Origin: an uncultured Chloroflexales bacterium
GTDB lineage: Bacteria; Chloroflexota; Chloroflexia; Chloroflexales; Chloroflexaceae
Direction of reading: 5' to 3'
DNA: 64,000 nucleotides
Assembly (NCBI GenBank): GCA_937902315.1
Contig: CALGUG010000059.1
Span: 682,001 to 746,000, forward strand
Shown here: in pieces, positions 54,217-62,394 of the stretch
Layout of the letters: each line of letters opens with the position of its first letter
Numbering within the stretch: position 1 is the stretch's first letter
Made by a program: the position numbers and the translations under genes
The notes under the pieces: model-generated
The model's input: the letters and a program-made list of their open reading frames with translations, nothing else
Databases searched by the model: none
Told to the model about the DNA's origin: nothing

Positions 54217-55077
54217 TCAGATAGTTGCACTCTGTTCTTCTGTTCTCGGTGAGCGATATGCTTGCTGATAGATTTGGTCGACGCGCTCGAGCACGGCGTC
54301 TGCAAGCTGAGCGAAGGGCAGCTTGCGCACTTTGTCGTTGTTGATAAAAACGCCCGTTTTTCCCCTCCATTTGCCCAAGGCCACCTCATAGAGCCGCCCT
54401 GCGCCAACATCTGGGCTTGCAAAGAAAAGATCGCGGATGATTCCAAGCAAGCGCGGGAAGTCGCTTCGCATGGTCATCTTTGTTTTCGTAGCGCCGGGGT
54501 TCAGACTGCGAATCTCGATGCCTTCAGCTTGGAGCTGGGGCGCGAGCGCTTGCGTCCAGAGCGAGAGGGCCAGTTTCGAGGTGCCGTAGGGCATGACCAG
54601 CGCTGCATATTTTGGCGGATGTTCGAGCAGTTCGAGGCTAAATGCGCGCACAAAGAGCAAGGCATTCGACGAGGTGTTAACAATCGTTTTATGTGTCCCA
54701 TTGCGGAGAAGAGGCTTCAGCTCTTGCGTGATGATATAGGGCGCGATCACATTGACGGCGAAACAGAGCTCAAAACCTTGGGGCGAATACCGAATATCTT
54801 TCGAGGAAGGCGCGGCAGCGTTATTGAACAGCAGATCGATCGCGTGCTCGTGCGCTTTGATCGCTTCCAGCGCGCTATGCAGACTCCGCAAATCTGCTAT
54901 ATCCGCCCGATAGACTCGCAGCTGATTGCGCGCCTTTGCCGAGGCGATCTGCGAATCATCCGCTTGGAAATCTGAGCGAATGAGCGCGATAACATCCCAC
55001 TGTTCCGCCAAAAGCCGCTTGCTCAATTCTAGGCCGATGCCCGAATTGGCTCCGGTGATAAGCGCTGTCGATGGCAT
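54217..55077 (-). CDS. Short-chain dehydrogenase/reductase (retinol-dehydrogenase-like)
   Basis: 286 residues. Cofactor loop ITGANSGIGLEL (~7-18), LLFNNAA, catalytic Ser (VNTSSNA) and YGTSK. SLNPGATKTKMT follows, and a long C-terminal tail (KWRGKTGVFINNDKV..) is typical of larger NADP SDRs of the protochlorophyllide/retinol dehydrogenase type. Divergent from the TetR gene with shared operators, so expression is probably repressed by it. Substrate is likely a lipophilic carbonyl; not deducible precisely. Confidence 0.85.
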   Translation of the reverse strand: MPSTALITGANSGIGLELSKRLLAEQWDVIALIRSDFQADDSQIASAKARNQLRVYRADIADLRSLHSALEAIKAHEHAIDLLFNNAAAPSSKDIRYSPQGFELCFAVNVIAPYIITQELKPLLRNGTHKTIVNTSSNALLFVRAFSLELLEHPPKYAALVMPYGTSKLALSLWTQALAPQLQAEGIEIRSLNPGATKTKMTMRSDFPRLLGIIRDLFFASPDVGAGRLYEVALGKWRGKTGVFINNDKVRKLPFAQLADAVLERVDQIYQQAYRSPRTEEQSATI

Positions 55078-55101
55078 ACTATTGTGATCCTTGAATTATT
55101 T

Positions 55102-55170
55102 TATAGGTCACTATATAATTACCATACTCGAAATTTGTCGCTGTGTCAAATTTTTATAGCGATCACTATT
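55102..55170. promoter_or_regulatory. Two palindromic operators between SDR and tetR
   Basis: TATAGGTCACTATA (55102-55115) and TATAGCGATCACTATT (55155-55170): both have ATAG/CTAT arms around a short centre, in the 100-base divergent promoter region. They are candidate binding sites for the adjacent TetR protein. Confidence 0.6.
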
Positions 55171-55178
55171 AAATACAA

Positions 55179-55832
55179 ATGGAAGCATCTAGACCGCGTG
55201 GTAGACCACGTACCTTCGATAGACAGCAGGCCTTACAAGTCGCCACCGAGCTGTTCTGGCGTTACGGCTATGATGGCACCTCGATCGCTGATCTAACTCA
55301 GATGATGGGGGTAACACCGCCGACTCTCTACGCAGCCTTTGGCTCCAAAGAGCAGCTCTATCGCGAAGCCTTGTTGGACTACATCCGTTCAAACGGTGTC
55401 TTGGTAGAGCGAGTCGTTCATAACGGTGAGCCGATCTACAGCTTGATAGCGAACTATTTGTATCGTTCAGCCGAGGCTTACACCGATCCTGCCCATCCGC
55501 CCGGCTGCATGTTGCAATTAGCAGCTCTCACCTGCGCGGCAGAGAATGAAGCGGCTCACAAAACAGGCGTGGAGCTGCGCCAAGAAGCCTTTCAGCTGCT
55601 TGTGGCGAGTTTAGAGTGGGCCAAAGAGCGTGAAGAATTGCCGTCAGAGACGAATGTCTTTGCGCTGGCACGCATGTTTATGGCGCTCTTGCAGGGCATG
55701 TCGATTCAGGCAGTTGATGGGGCGAGCACAGAGGAGCTGAAAGAGATGGTGACTGCTGCCTTAGCTGCTTGGCCGGGCAAACGCCCAAACGAGACACAGA
55801 ACACAATTCACCACAGAGACACGGAGTTTTGA
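55179..55832 (+). CDS. TetR/AcrR-family repressor
   Basis: 217 residues. N-terminal helix-turn-helix RGRPRTFDRQQALQVATELFWRYGYDGTSIADLTQMMGVTPPTLYAAFGSKEQLYREAL is classic TetR. The C-terminal ligand-binding domain has PPGCMLQLAALTCAAENEAA, as in the YxaF/AcrR-like group. The last residues (NTIHHRDTEF) are encoded by a dispersed CACCACAGAGACACGGAG-type repeat and are probably a late extension. Regulates the divergent SDR (inference). Confidence 0.9.
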   Translation: MEASRPRGRPRTFDRQQALQVATELFWRYGYDGTSIADLTQMMGVTPPTLYAAFGSKEQLYREALLDYIRSNGVLVERVVHNGEPIYSLIANYLYRSAEAYTDPAHPPGCMLQLAALTCAAENEAAHKTGVELRQEAFQLLVASLEWAKEREELPSETNVFALARMFMALLQGMSIQAVDGASTEELKEMVTAALAAWPGKRPNETQNTIHHRDTEF

Positions 55833-56005
55833 AAAATAATCTTCTGATCTTCGCGCGAAAAGCAGCCTTAAAAGCGTCATAACGTGTGATCAAAGCAGAG
55901 GAAGAAGCTGTACCATTGACCTTGCAGCAGTTCGCAAGCTCCCAGCTGCCAAGTCTTGGACGGGTTTTTATTCACCACACGAGCCCAGAGACACAGAGTT
56001 TTTTG
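55807..56005 (+). repeat. Two copies of a CACAGAGACACAGAG-type repeat
   Basis: TTCACCACAGAGACACGGAG at ~55809 and TTCACCACACGAGCCCAGAG..ACACAGAGTTTT at ~55972. Similar low-complexity tracts are common between genes in many large bacterial genomes. No other gene is seen in 55833-56297. Confidence 0.55.
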
Positions 56006-56094
56006 AGGATAATTGTTGAAATGTTTGGGTGTGGAACCGTACCATGAGCCTATTGAAGGGTACGAGAGTGCTGTCATTGTGACTCGACGTAGGT

Positions 56095-56235
56095 GCAATG
56101 TGAGTCAGCAATGCTTAACACAGCGTCGGCAGCTAGCGCCCGATTGTAGTGGAAGGATGTTTGTAGCCGAAGGCGGACGCGCTAAGGACCGAATGGGAGC
56201 TAAGGACGTATCCGTCAAAGCTGTTACTGAGCGGG
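56095..56235 (-). repeat. Family A repeat, copy A14 (reverse)
   Basis: Core GTAGCCGAAGGCGGACGCG at 56163, then GACCGAATGGGAG. The terminal motifs are degraded. Confidence 0.6.
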
Positions 56236-56297
56236 GCAGAGAAGTTGTGGGCCACCCGAAGCCCATAGAGACTGAGCCTCGGGTGGCGAATGATGTT

Positions 56298-58817
56298 CTA
56301 GCTCATCAAGGGGATGGTGAGATAGCCATCGGGCACAAACAGGCTGCCCTCGGTAGTGCCTTGCGGTGCGATACGTGTGAGGCGCTCGCCCAAACCGACG
56401 CTCGAGATGCGGCCCTCGGCATAATCGGCGAAGGCGCGCGTCACTTGGCGCACTTCCTCAGCGCTTTCGTGCACAAACTCCAAGCGAATATGTTTGATGC
56501 CCGCGGCGCGCCACTCGTCGATATAGTTGCTGGCCTCTTGGGCCTGAGCGCCGAAGACCGTGTTGCGGCAGCCTACGTCGGCCATCACCGGGTGGACGCG
56601 GCCGCGCTCGTCGCGCAGGGCGACGCGATGCTTCTCGCAGGGGTGGCCGCAGTTTTTGAAACTGGTGCCTTCCGACAAGAAGCGGCAGAAGACACAGTGC
56701 TCGGTGTGGAAGACCGGCAAGTGCTGGTAGGCGATCGGTTCGAGGAACTCGGCCCCGATGCCTTCGGCCAAGGCGCTGATCTGGGCGGCGTTCAGGTCGT
56801 GGGTCGGTGTTAGGCGCTCCAGACCCATGTCGAGGAAGATATCGGCCGTCAGTAGGTTGGCGGTGTTGAGGCTGAAGTCGCCGATCAGAGCGGGATGCTG
56901 CTCTTGGCGCAAAGCGTGCAGCAGACCGGTTGAGCGCACCACGATCGGGCAGCCCAGCTTCAGCAAGAAGCGCACGATCCGCTGCTCGTCGGGCTTGAGC
57001 ACGCGCGGGCTGGCCACACGCACCTCGATGCCCGCCTGCTGAACGCGCTCGACGGCAGGTTTAAGGCCGTAGAGCTCGAGGTAGTCGAGCGTAATGCTGG
57101 CGGGCTTCATCTCTAAGGCTGCGTCGAGCTGCTCGGGGGTGCGCACCAAGAGATGGAGTTGGATCTGATCGCTGTGAGGCGCAGTCTGTTGGCGGCTGGT
57201 GGCGTGCTCATAAGCTTGCTCAAGCAGCGCTTCAGGATCGGCGATCTGGCGTTTGGGCGCTGCAGCTTGTAGCTCGCTGATCTGTTCGACTGCTTCGCGG
57301 CGCAGATTGTTGAGCAGCGAGTTGGGCACAAAGACCTCGCCCTCTTGCTCTAAGCTCAGTTGCGCAAGGTAGTAGGCTGTGTTGCCGAGCCGACCCAATT
57401 GCTCGCGCAGGTTCTCTTCGTTCAGACCGCGCTTTTGGGCAGCGCTGAGCGGCTCGGGCGAGCGCACTGTCACCTGCAACTCAGGATGCTCGACCACCGT
57501 CCAAGTCAGTTCGAGCGGCTGGCCCACCCGTGCGCGCACGGCCACCGCCAGCGGTCGCTTGTAGACGGGCGCCGGGCTTTCGAGGAAGGGGCGCACCACT
57601 TTGGCCAGCTCGGGGTCGTCGCTGCGCCAGACCCAATCGCCAGCCCGAATGCGCTTCATATCGAGGATGCCCGGGCCGAAGCGCAGTTCAAGGTTGCCGT
57701 CGCTCAGCGGAGTGACAGTATAGACGCGCCCGCCTTCTTCGGGCTCTTGCGGGCTGCGCCAGTCGGCGGCGTCGAAGACCAGACCATCGCCTGCTTTAAG
57801 CGGGGCGTGCAGGTTCACTGCATCGGGCGCGATGATCACGCTCTCTTTCAAAACGCGCACCACGCGGCCCATATAGACGCCACGGTGACGGGGCGCCCGG
57901 CCTTTCACCACCTCTTGGTGGTTGGTGCCCGAGATAAAGTATGGCCCCGAACCGCGCGAATAGACCTGCTTCAGCTGAATCTCGTCGCGTGGAGTGATCG
58001 GCGAGGGACGTTTCTCCCAAGCGGCGTCGACCGCGCGGCGATAGGCGTTGGTGGTCAAGGCTACATAGTCCGAATCTTTGTAACGTCCTTCGATCTTGAG
58101 CGATGAAATGCCCAATTCAACGATCTGCGGGATCTCGTTTAGGGTGTACATATCGCCCGGCGAGAGCAGATAGCGGGCGGCACCCAGCGGCTTGAGCTTG
58201 CCGTCGACGATCATCTCGTAGGGCATGCGACAGGCTTGGGCGCACTGGCCGCGGTTGGCGCTGCGGCCGCCCCAAGCTTCCGACGAGAAGCACTGGCCCG
58301 AGTACGAGACGCAGAGCGCGCCGTGTACAAAGATCTCGAGCTCGCAGTCGGTTTGCGAACGAATGGTACGGATATCGTCGAAGGAGAGTTCGCGTGCCAA
58401 CACTACACGGCTGACACCAAAGCTGCGCGCCAGTTCGACGCCCTCGGCGCTGGTGATCGACATCTGAGTCGAGCCGTGTACTTCAAGCTCGGGCGCGATC
58501 TGTTTGGCGAGGCGTGCGATACCCACATCTTGCACAATAATCGCGTCGGCGCCCGCTTCGGCGATCGCGCTCAGAGCGCGCGCTGCTTGGCGCAGCTCGT
58601 GGTCGAACACCAAGGTATTGAAGGTGATATAGCCTCGTACCCCGCGGCTGTGCAGGGTGCGCATCACCTCGGGCAGCTCGCTTAGGGTGAAGCCCACCTT
58701 TGCGCGGGCTGTAAAGTGGTTGAGGCCAAAATAAACGGCGTCGGCTCCGGCCTCGATTGCGGCCTGCAGTTGGGGCCAGTAGCCCGCCGGACTCATAATT
58801 TCAGGTTTTTTAAACAT
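56298..58817 (-). CDS. Peptidase U32-family protein with C-terminal DUF3656-like region (RlhA-like)
   Basis: 839 residues. The U32 domain covers ~1-300: PEIMSPAGYWPQLQAAIEAGADAVYFGL, EVHGSTQMSITSAEG, ELEIFVHGALCVSYSGQCF and NRGQCAQACRMPYE. The Cys pairs match the iron-sulfur/cofactor motif of this family. A long C-terminal part (LKAGDGLVFDAADWRSP through HTEHCVFCRFLSEGTSFKNCGHPCEKHRV) carries another Cys cluster. By family knowledge RlhA hydroxylates a 23S rRNA cytidine, and other members modify tRNA. ATG 58817 chosen over a start nine residues upstream. Confidence 0.85.
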   Translation of the reverse strand: MFKKPEIMSPAGYWPQLQAAIEAGADAVYFGLNHFTARAKVGFTLSELPEVMRTLHSRGVRGYITFNTLVFDHELRQAARALSAIAEAGADAIIVQDVGIARLAKQIAPELEVHGSTQMSITSAEGVELARSFGVSRVVLARELSFDDIRTIRSQTDCELEIFVHGALCVSYSGQCFSSEAWGGRSANRGQCAQACRMPYEMIVDGKLKPLGAARYLLSPGDMYTLNEIPQIVELGISSLKIEGRYKDSDYVALTTNAYRRAVDAAWEKRPSPITPRDEIQLKQVYSRGSGPYFISGTNHQEVVKGRAPRHRGVYMGRVVRVLKESVIIAPDAVNLHAPLKAGDGLVFDAADWRSPQEPEEGGRVYTVTPLSDGNLELRFGPGILDMKRIRAGDWVWRSDDPELAKVVRPFLESPAPVYKRPLAVAVRARVGQPLELTWTVVEHPELQVTVRSPEPLSAAQKRGLNEENLREQLGRLGNTAYYLAQLSLEQEGEVFVPNSLLNNLRREAVEQISELQAAAPKRQIADPEALLEQAYEHATSRQQTAPHSDQIQLHLLVRTPEQLDAALEMKPASITLDYLELYGLKPAVERVQQAGIEVRVASPRVLKPDEQRIVRFLLKLGCPIVVRSTGLLHALRQEQHPALIGDFSLNTANLLTADIFLDMGLERLTPTHDLNAAQISALAEGIGAEFLEPIAYQHLPVFHTEHCVFCRFLSEGTSFKNCGHPCEKHRVALRDERGRVHPVMADVGCRNTVFGAQAQEASNYIDEWRAAGIKHIRLEFVHESAEEVRQVTRAFADYAEGRISSVGLGERLTRIAPQGTTEGSLFVPDGYLTIPLMS

Positions 58818-58883
58818 AGTTTCTTCAGGTAAACAGTAAAGCAATCAGTATTATACCATGGCGCTTTTGGCTGGGCTGGTCTG

Positions 58884-58911
58884 TTTGGATCCAAGAAAGT
58901 TTCGTTATAAT
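58884..58911 (+). promoter_or_regulatory. Promoter-like sequence for the GT2 gene
   Basis: TTTGGA, 16-base spacer, TATAAT. Leader of ~90 bases. An opposing TATAAT (58850-58855, minus strand) may serve the U32 gene. Confidence 0.5.
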
Positions 58912-59007
58912 ATTCTAATCTATCCTGTTGCGCTTGAAGTGCGTCGCTGACCTTGTTTGGATCGCTCTGGGAAGCCGAAAAGGGGCGAATCGTTTTAAAG
59001 GAAACCT

Positions 59008-59940
59008 ATGCAGGATCGTTCAATTACAAAAGCTGAATCGTTGCAGCTCCCAAGTGCCTCTATTATTATCCCAACTCTGCATTCGCCCATGCTCGATCGA
59101 GTGATCGAAGCATTGCGCCAACAAAGCGTCCTTCCGCTTGAAGTGATTATTGTTGGTCAAGATCGCTATGGCTTTGCCCAAGATGATGGCTGGGTTCGCT
59201 TCTTTCCAACGCCCCACCCGATTGCGCCCGCGCTCGCCTCGAACCTCGCCATCGCCTACGCGCGCGGGGAGGTGCTCTGTTTTATCGACTCCGATTGTAT
59301 CGCCGCTCCCGATTGGCTCGAAACCTTGTTGCGCTACCAAGCCAAAGGCATGCGCGCTGTGGGGGGCTCTATCGGGCTGCAACAACAAAGCTTTTGGCAA
59401 CGCTGCGATAACATCGCTTGTATGGGCAGCTTTCTGGTGACGGCTCCAGCAGGCCAGCGCCCCTACCTGATTACGGCCAATCTCGCCCTCCACCGCTCCT
59501 TGATCCGCGAGTTCGGCGCTTTCGATGAGAGTTTTCAGCGCGCTTCCGGCGAAGACACCGACCTGACCTTTCGCCTGCGGGCGGTGGGAGTTCCGCTCCA
59601 CTTCGCGCCAGATGCCTTAGTCTATCACCATACCAACCGTTCCAATGCCGAAGCTGCTTGGAAGCATATGCGGACCTATGCGCTTGAATGGCCGCGCTTA
59701 GCAGCGCGCTATCGAGATATTTTACCTTTTTCCTTGTGGCAAGCCTTATACCGCTATGTACCCATGTTCGCTCTGCTGCTTGTTCCTTTGGTGGCTTTGC
59801 GCGATGTCTTGGCGACCTACCGAATTCAACCGGCTTTATGGAAGCACGCTTGGTGGGCCTTTGTGGGCGTTTGGTGGGCGCGTCTGGGCTGGTATGCTGG
59901 CCTGATCTCGGTGCTGAAGCAGCTAGACGAAAGGCGCTAG
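59008..59940 (+). CDS. Glycosyltransferase family 2
   Basis: 310 residues. GT-A fold start SASIIIPTLHSPMLDRVIEALRQQ, DxD-like motif CFIDSDCIAAPDWLE (~95-105), acceptor helix FDESFQRASGEDTDLTFRLRAVG with the conserved ED dyad. Two hydrophobic stretches at ~245-265 and ~280-300 suggest membrane association. Followed 42 bases later by a methyltransferase gene on the same strand, so they probably act together on a surface glycan. Confidence 0.9.
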   Translation: MQDRSITKAESLQLPSASIIIPTLHSPMLDRVIEALRQQSVLPLEVIIVGQDRYGFAQDDGWVRFFPTPHPIAPALASNLAIAYARGEVLCFIDSDCIAAPDWLETLLRYQAKGMRAVGGSIGLQQQSFWQRCDNIACMGSFLVTAPAGQRPYLITANLALHRSLIREFGAFDESFQRASGEDTDLTFRLRAVGVPLHFAPDALVYHHTNRSNAEAAWKHMRTYALEWPRLAARYRDILPFSLWQALYRYVPMFALLLVPLVALRDVLATYRIQPALWKHAWWAFVGVWWARLGWYAGLISVLKQLDERR

Positions 59941-59982
59941 ACCCGTTTTGGAATAGCTTGATCTGCGACAAGGGAGTATCCG

Positions 59983-60909
59983 ATGTCGTCTCAACAACTA
60001 CAGCTCGCTCGACCTCTGAAGCATCTGCTCTTTTTGGGCTATCGCTTATTGCGCAAAACCAGCTTTGTGAAGGAGATCTTAAGCCAAGTGCCGGAAGATG
60101 CTTGGCGCGAATATCTGATTCGCGACTTTATTTATGGCGATTATGGGGCGGCCTACGGCATCAGCGCTCAGACCAAGCGCGATCTTGTGCGTCAGTTCGA
60201 GCGCACTCTCACGGTTGTGCCGTCGGGCACTTCGTTGTTAGTCCATCTCACCTTGGCGCGCGCTCTGTTGAGTGTGCCGCCCGATCTGAAGGGGGATGTG
60301 ATCGAATGTGGTGTTTGGAAGGGCGCAAGTAGCTGTAGCCTCTCGTTGTTATGCCAGCTCACAGGGCGCCGCTTGTTAGTCTGCGATTCGTTTGATGGAT
60401 TGCCCGATACAGGTTTAGAGCTCTACGATACGCCCCATTTGGGGGTTTATGGCTATCTAACTGGCGGTATGTTTCGCGGGCGCTTCGACGAGGTATCGAG
60501 CAATATCAAGCAGTTCGGCGCTATCGAAGCCTGTGAATTTGTGCCGGGCTTTTTCAAAGATAGCCTGCAGAATCTGAAGCGTCCTTTGGTTTTTGCCTTT
60601 CTTGATGTTGATCGCTACTCATCGACCCAAGAGTGTCTGCAAGCGATTTGGCCGAATCTACAGGAAGGCAGCTACCTTTTCAGCGATGATGCCGCGCATA
60701 TGCGGATCGCAGCGCTGTTCTTCGATCAGCAGTGGTGGCAGAGCAACCTCGCTTGTCCTGCACCCGGCCTCTATGGCGCGGGGAGCGGTTTGCCGCTCTG
60801 GCCGACCGGCTCGTCGATCGGCTACACCCGTAAGCTCAGCCGTTTTAACCCCAATGAACTGCGGCGTGTCTCATATTTGTACTATCCCGAACACGAGCCG
60901 ATGCATTGA
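59983..60909 (+). CDS. TylF/MycF-family O-methyltransferase
   Basis: 308 residues. SAM site DVIECGVWKGASSCSLSLLCQ (~105-125), then LLVCDSFDGLPDTGLELYDTPHLGVYGY, EFVPGFFKDSLQNLKRPLVFAFLDVDRYSST (metal/substrate Asp residues) and YLFSDDAAHM. All match the macrocin-O-methyltransferase (TylF) family, which is frequent in polysaccharide and rhamnose methylation clusters. Probably methylates a sugar added by the neighbouring GT2 (inference). Confidence 0.9.
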   Translation: MSSQQLQLARPLKHLLFLGYRLLRKTSFVKEILSQVPEDAWREYLIRDFIYGDYGAAYGISAQTKRDLVRQFERTLTVVPSGTSLLVHLTLARALLSVPPDLKGDVIECGVWKGASSCSLSLLCQLTGRRLLVCDSFDGLPDTGLELYDTPHLGVYGYLTGGMFRGRFDEVSSNIKQFGAIEACEFVPGFFKDSLQNLKRPLVFAFLDVDRYSSTQECLQAIWPNLQEGSYLFSDDAAHMRIAALFFDQQWWQSNLACPAPGLYGAGSGLPLWPTGSSIGYTRKLSRFNPNELRRVSYLYYPEHEPMH

Positions 60910-60962
60910 TCCGAAAGTCGCTTTTAGAGTTGTACTTTAGCTGCCGAGTCGTTTGTCCCATC

Positions 60963-61040
60963 CTATAAGCGGATAGGTCACTGGCATCCATTCGATCCTT
61001 GGCGCGTCCGCCTTCGGCTACCAGAGCTGCTAGACACCCA
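60963..61040 (+). repeat. Family A repeat, copy A15 (partial)
   Basis: TAAGCGGATAG near 60967, CCATTCG box and core GCGTCCGCCTTCGGCTACCA at 61003. The right half is not recognisable. Confidence 0.55.
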
Positions 61041-61199
61041 TTCGAGCTTTCCCTCGCAGCTTGCGCTGCGACCTGCTCGGTGCACGCACCGAGCAGGCTT
61101 CAAGTGCTGCCTTTCAAGGGCTCCCTGCGATAGTATGCGGAATCTCGGTCCTTGCTTTTAGCTCAAGGTGTGGCAAAGGCATAGCTTCCCCCTTATGGG

Positions 61200-61315
61200 A
61201 GCCGCTTCGGGACTGGGGCCTCCTAGCCCATCTGATAGCCGGAGGCGGACGCGCCATAAGCCTTGTTCGAGGGTGAAGACCATTCCGCCAAAGTGATCTA
61301 GAAAACTGGTATGCT
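61200..61315 (-). repeat. Family A repeat, copy A16 (reverse)
   Basis: Core GATAGCCGGAGGCGGACGCG at 61234, followed by GGGTGAAGACCATTCCGCCA. It forms an inverted pair with A15 around ~190 bases. Confidence 0.6.
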
Positions 61316-61340
61316 GAGGAACTGGCTTGTACGCTTTTGT

Positions 61341-62246
61341 TTACAGAATCTGGGCTAGGCCGCGCTGCCATACCTCGAGCATGCGCAGATGGTGTGGCCG
61401 AATCTGGACGGGCCAACGGCTAGTGATTGGCATATCGATGCCGCGTTGGGCTACCAAATATTTGGCCGTCAGCGGGTAAGCGAGGCAGAGCAGGGCATCG
61501 AGGTTGACTAATTCGCGATGTAATACTTCGGCGCGCGCTGTATCATCGCTATGGGCGGCTCGCCAGTAGGCCACCGCCAGATCGGCGTGGGCGGTGCTGG
61601 TGATCGCCATATAGCCGCCTACGCCTAACTCGATCGCGTCTGGCAGGAAGGCGGTATTGGCCTGAAAGATGGTCGCTTGGGCAGTGCGCTCCTGTTTGGC
61701 TCGAATGCCCTCGACGGTACAGGTGGTATCTTTAATGCCTACAAAAGCGCCGGCCCCTGCTAGTTCGCCGTACAGCTCGCTATCGAGGATATAGTTTGGC
61801 ATCTGCGGCCACTCGTAGAGCATTACCGGACAGGGCGAGGCTTCCGCCATCGCAAAGAGATACTCGCGGTAGCGCTCGCGCTCTCCGCTTACGCTCGGAG
61901 GTGGGATCAAAACCGCCGCGCTGATGCCCGTCTCGGCCATGCGCAGCAGCTCGTCGCGATGCTTGCTCGGATCTTCTTCGAGGTTGGCCGTGGCGACCAC
62001 TGGAACACCATTGGCGTGTGCAACGGCGCGCTTGGCGAGCTCGATGCGCTCCTCGAAGTTAAGCCACTTCATTTCGCTGCTTCCACAGACGGCAAACAGA
62101 CCATTGGGTTGTTGGGCAGCCTGCCACTCTACATAACGATCATAGCTATCCCAAGCGATCGCTCCATCGTTTTCAAAAGGTGTTAACAAGAGCGCCACCA
62201 CACCATCGAGTTTGAACGATCCATTGCGAGTCTGTTCTAAAGACAT
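61341..62246 (-). CDS. Dihydrodipicolinate synthase-family aldolase/lyase
   Basis: 301 residues, (beta/alpha)8 class I aldolase. Catalytic Tyr in VMLYEWPQMPN (~140) and Schiff-base Lys in AFVGIKDTTCTVEG (~170). Start LDGVVALLLTPFENDGAIAWD; substrate loop CGSSEMKWLN, where true DapA has GTTGE, so the substrate is probably not aspartate semialdehyde. Strong AAGGAGGAAGAG ribosome site. Follows the M20 peptidase gene on the minus strand, and the two may act on one catabolic compound. Confidence 0.85.
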   Translation of the reverse strand: MSLEQTRNGSFKLDGVVALLLTPFENDGAIAWDSYDRYVEWQAAQQPNGLFAVCGSSEMKWLNFEERIELAKRAVAHANGVPVVATANLEEDPSKHRDELLRMAETGISAAVLIPPPSVSGERERYREYLFAMAEASPCPVMLYEWPQMPNYILDSELYGELAGAGAFVGIKDTTCTVEGIRAKQERTAQATIFQANTAFLPDAIELGVGGYMAITSTAHADLAVAYWRAAHSDDTARAEVLHRELVNLDALLCLAYPLTAKYLVAQRGIDMPITSRWPVQIRPHHLRMLEVWQRGLAQIL

Positions 62247-62351
62247 CTCTTCCTCCTTGCAGATCGCCCTCGTCGCTGAGAGCAGAAGATTGTTCTAGGC
62301 CAACCGATCGAATCTGTCTTTTGGGAGCTCAACTGAGGGTAGACGAGGTAT

Positions 62352-62388
62352 TGAAAAGCGTGTGGCTGCAACAACCACACGCTTTTCA
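62352..62388 (-). terminator. Terminator of the M20 gene
   Basis: Perfect 14-bp stem TGAAAAGCGTGTGG / CCACACGCTTTTCA, with T-rich stem base. Confidence 0.7.
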
Positions 62389-62394
62389 CAAAAC

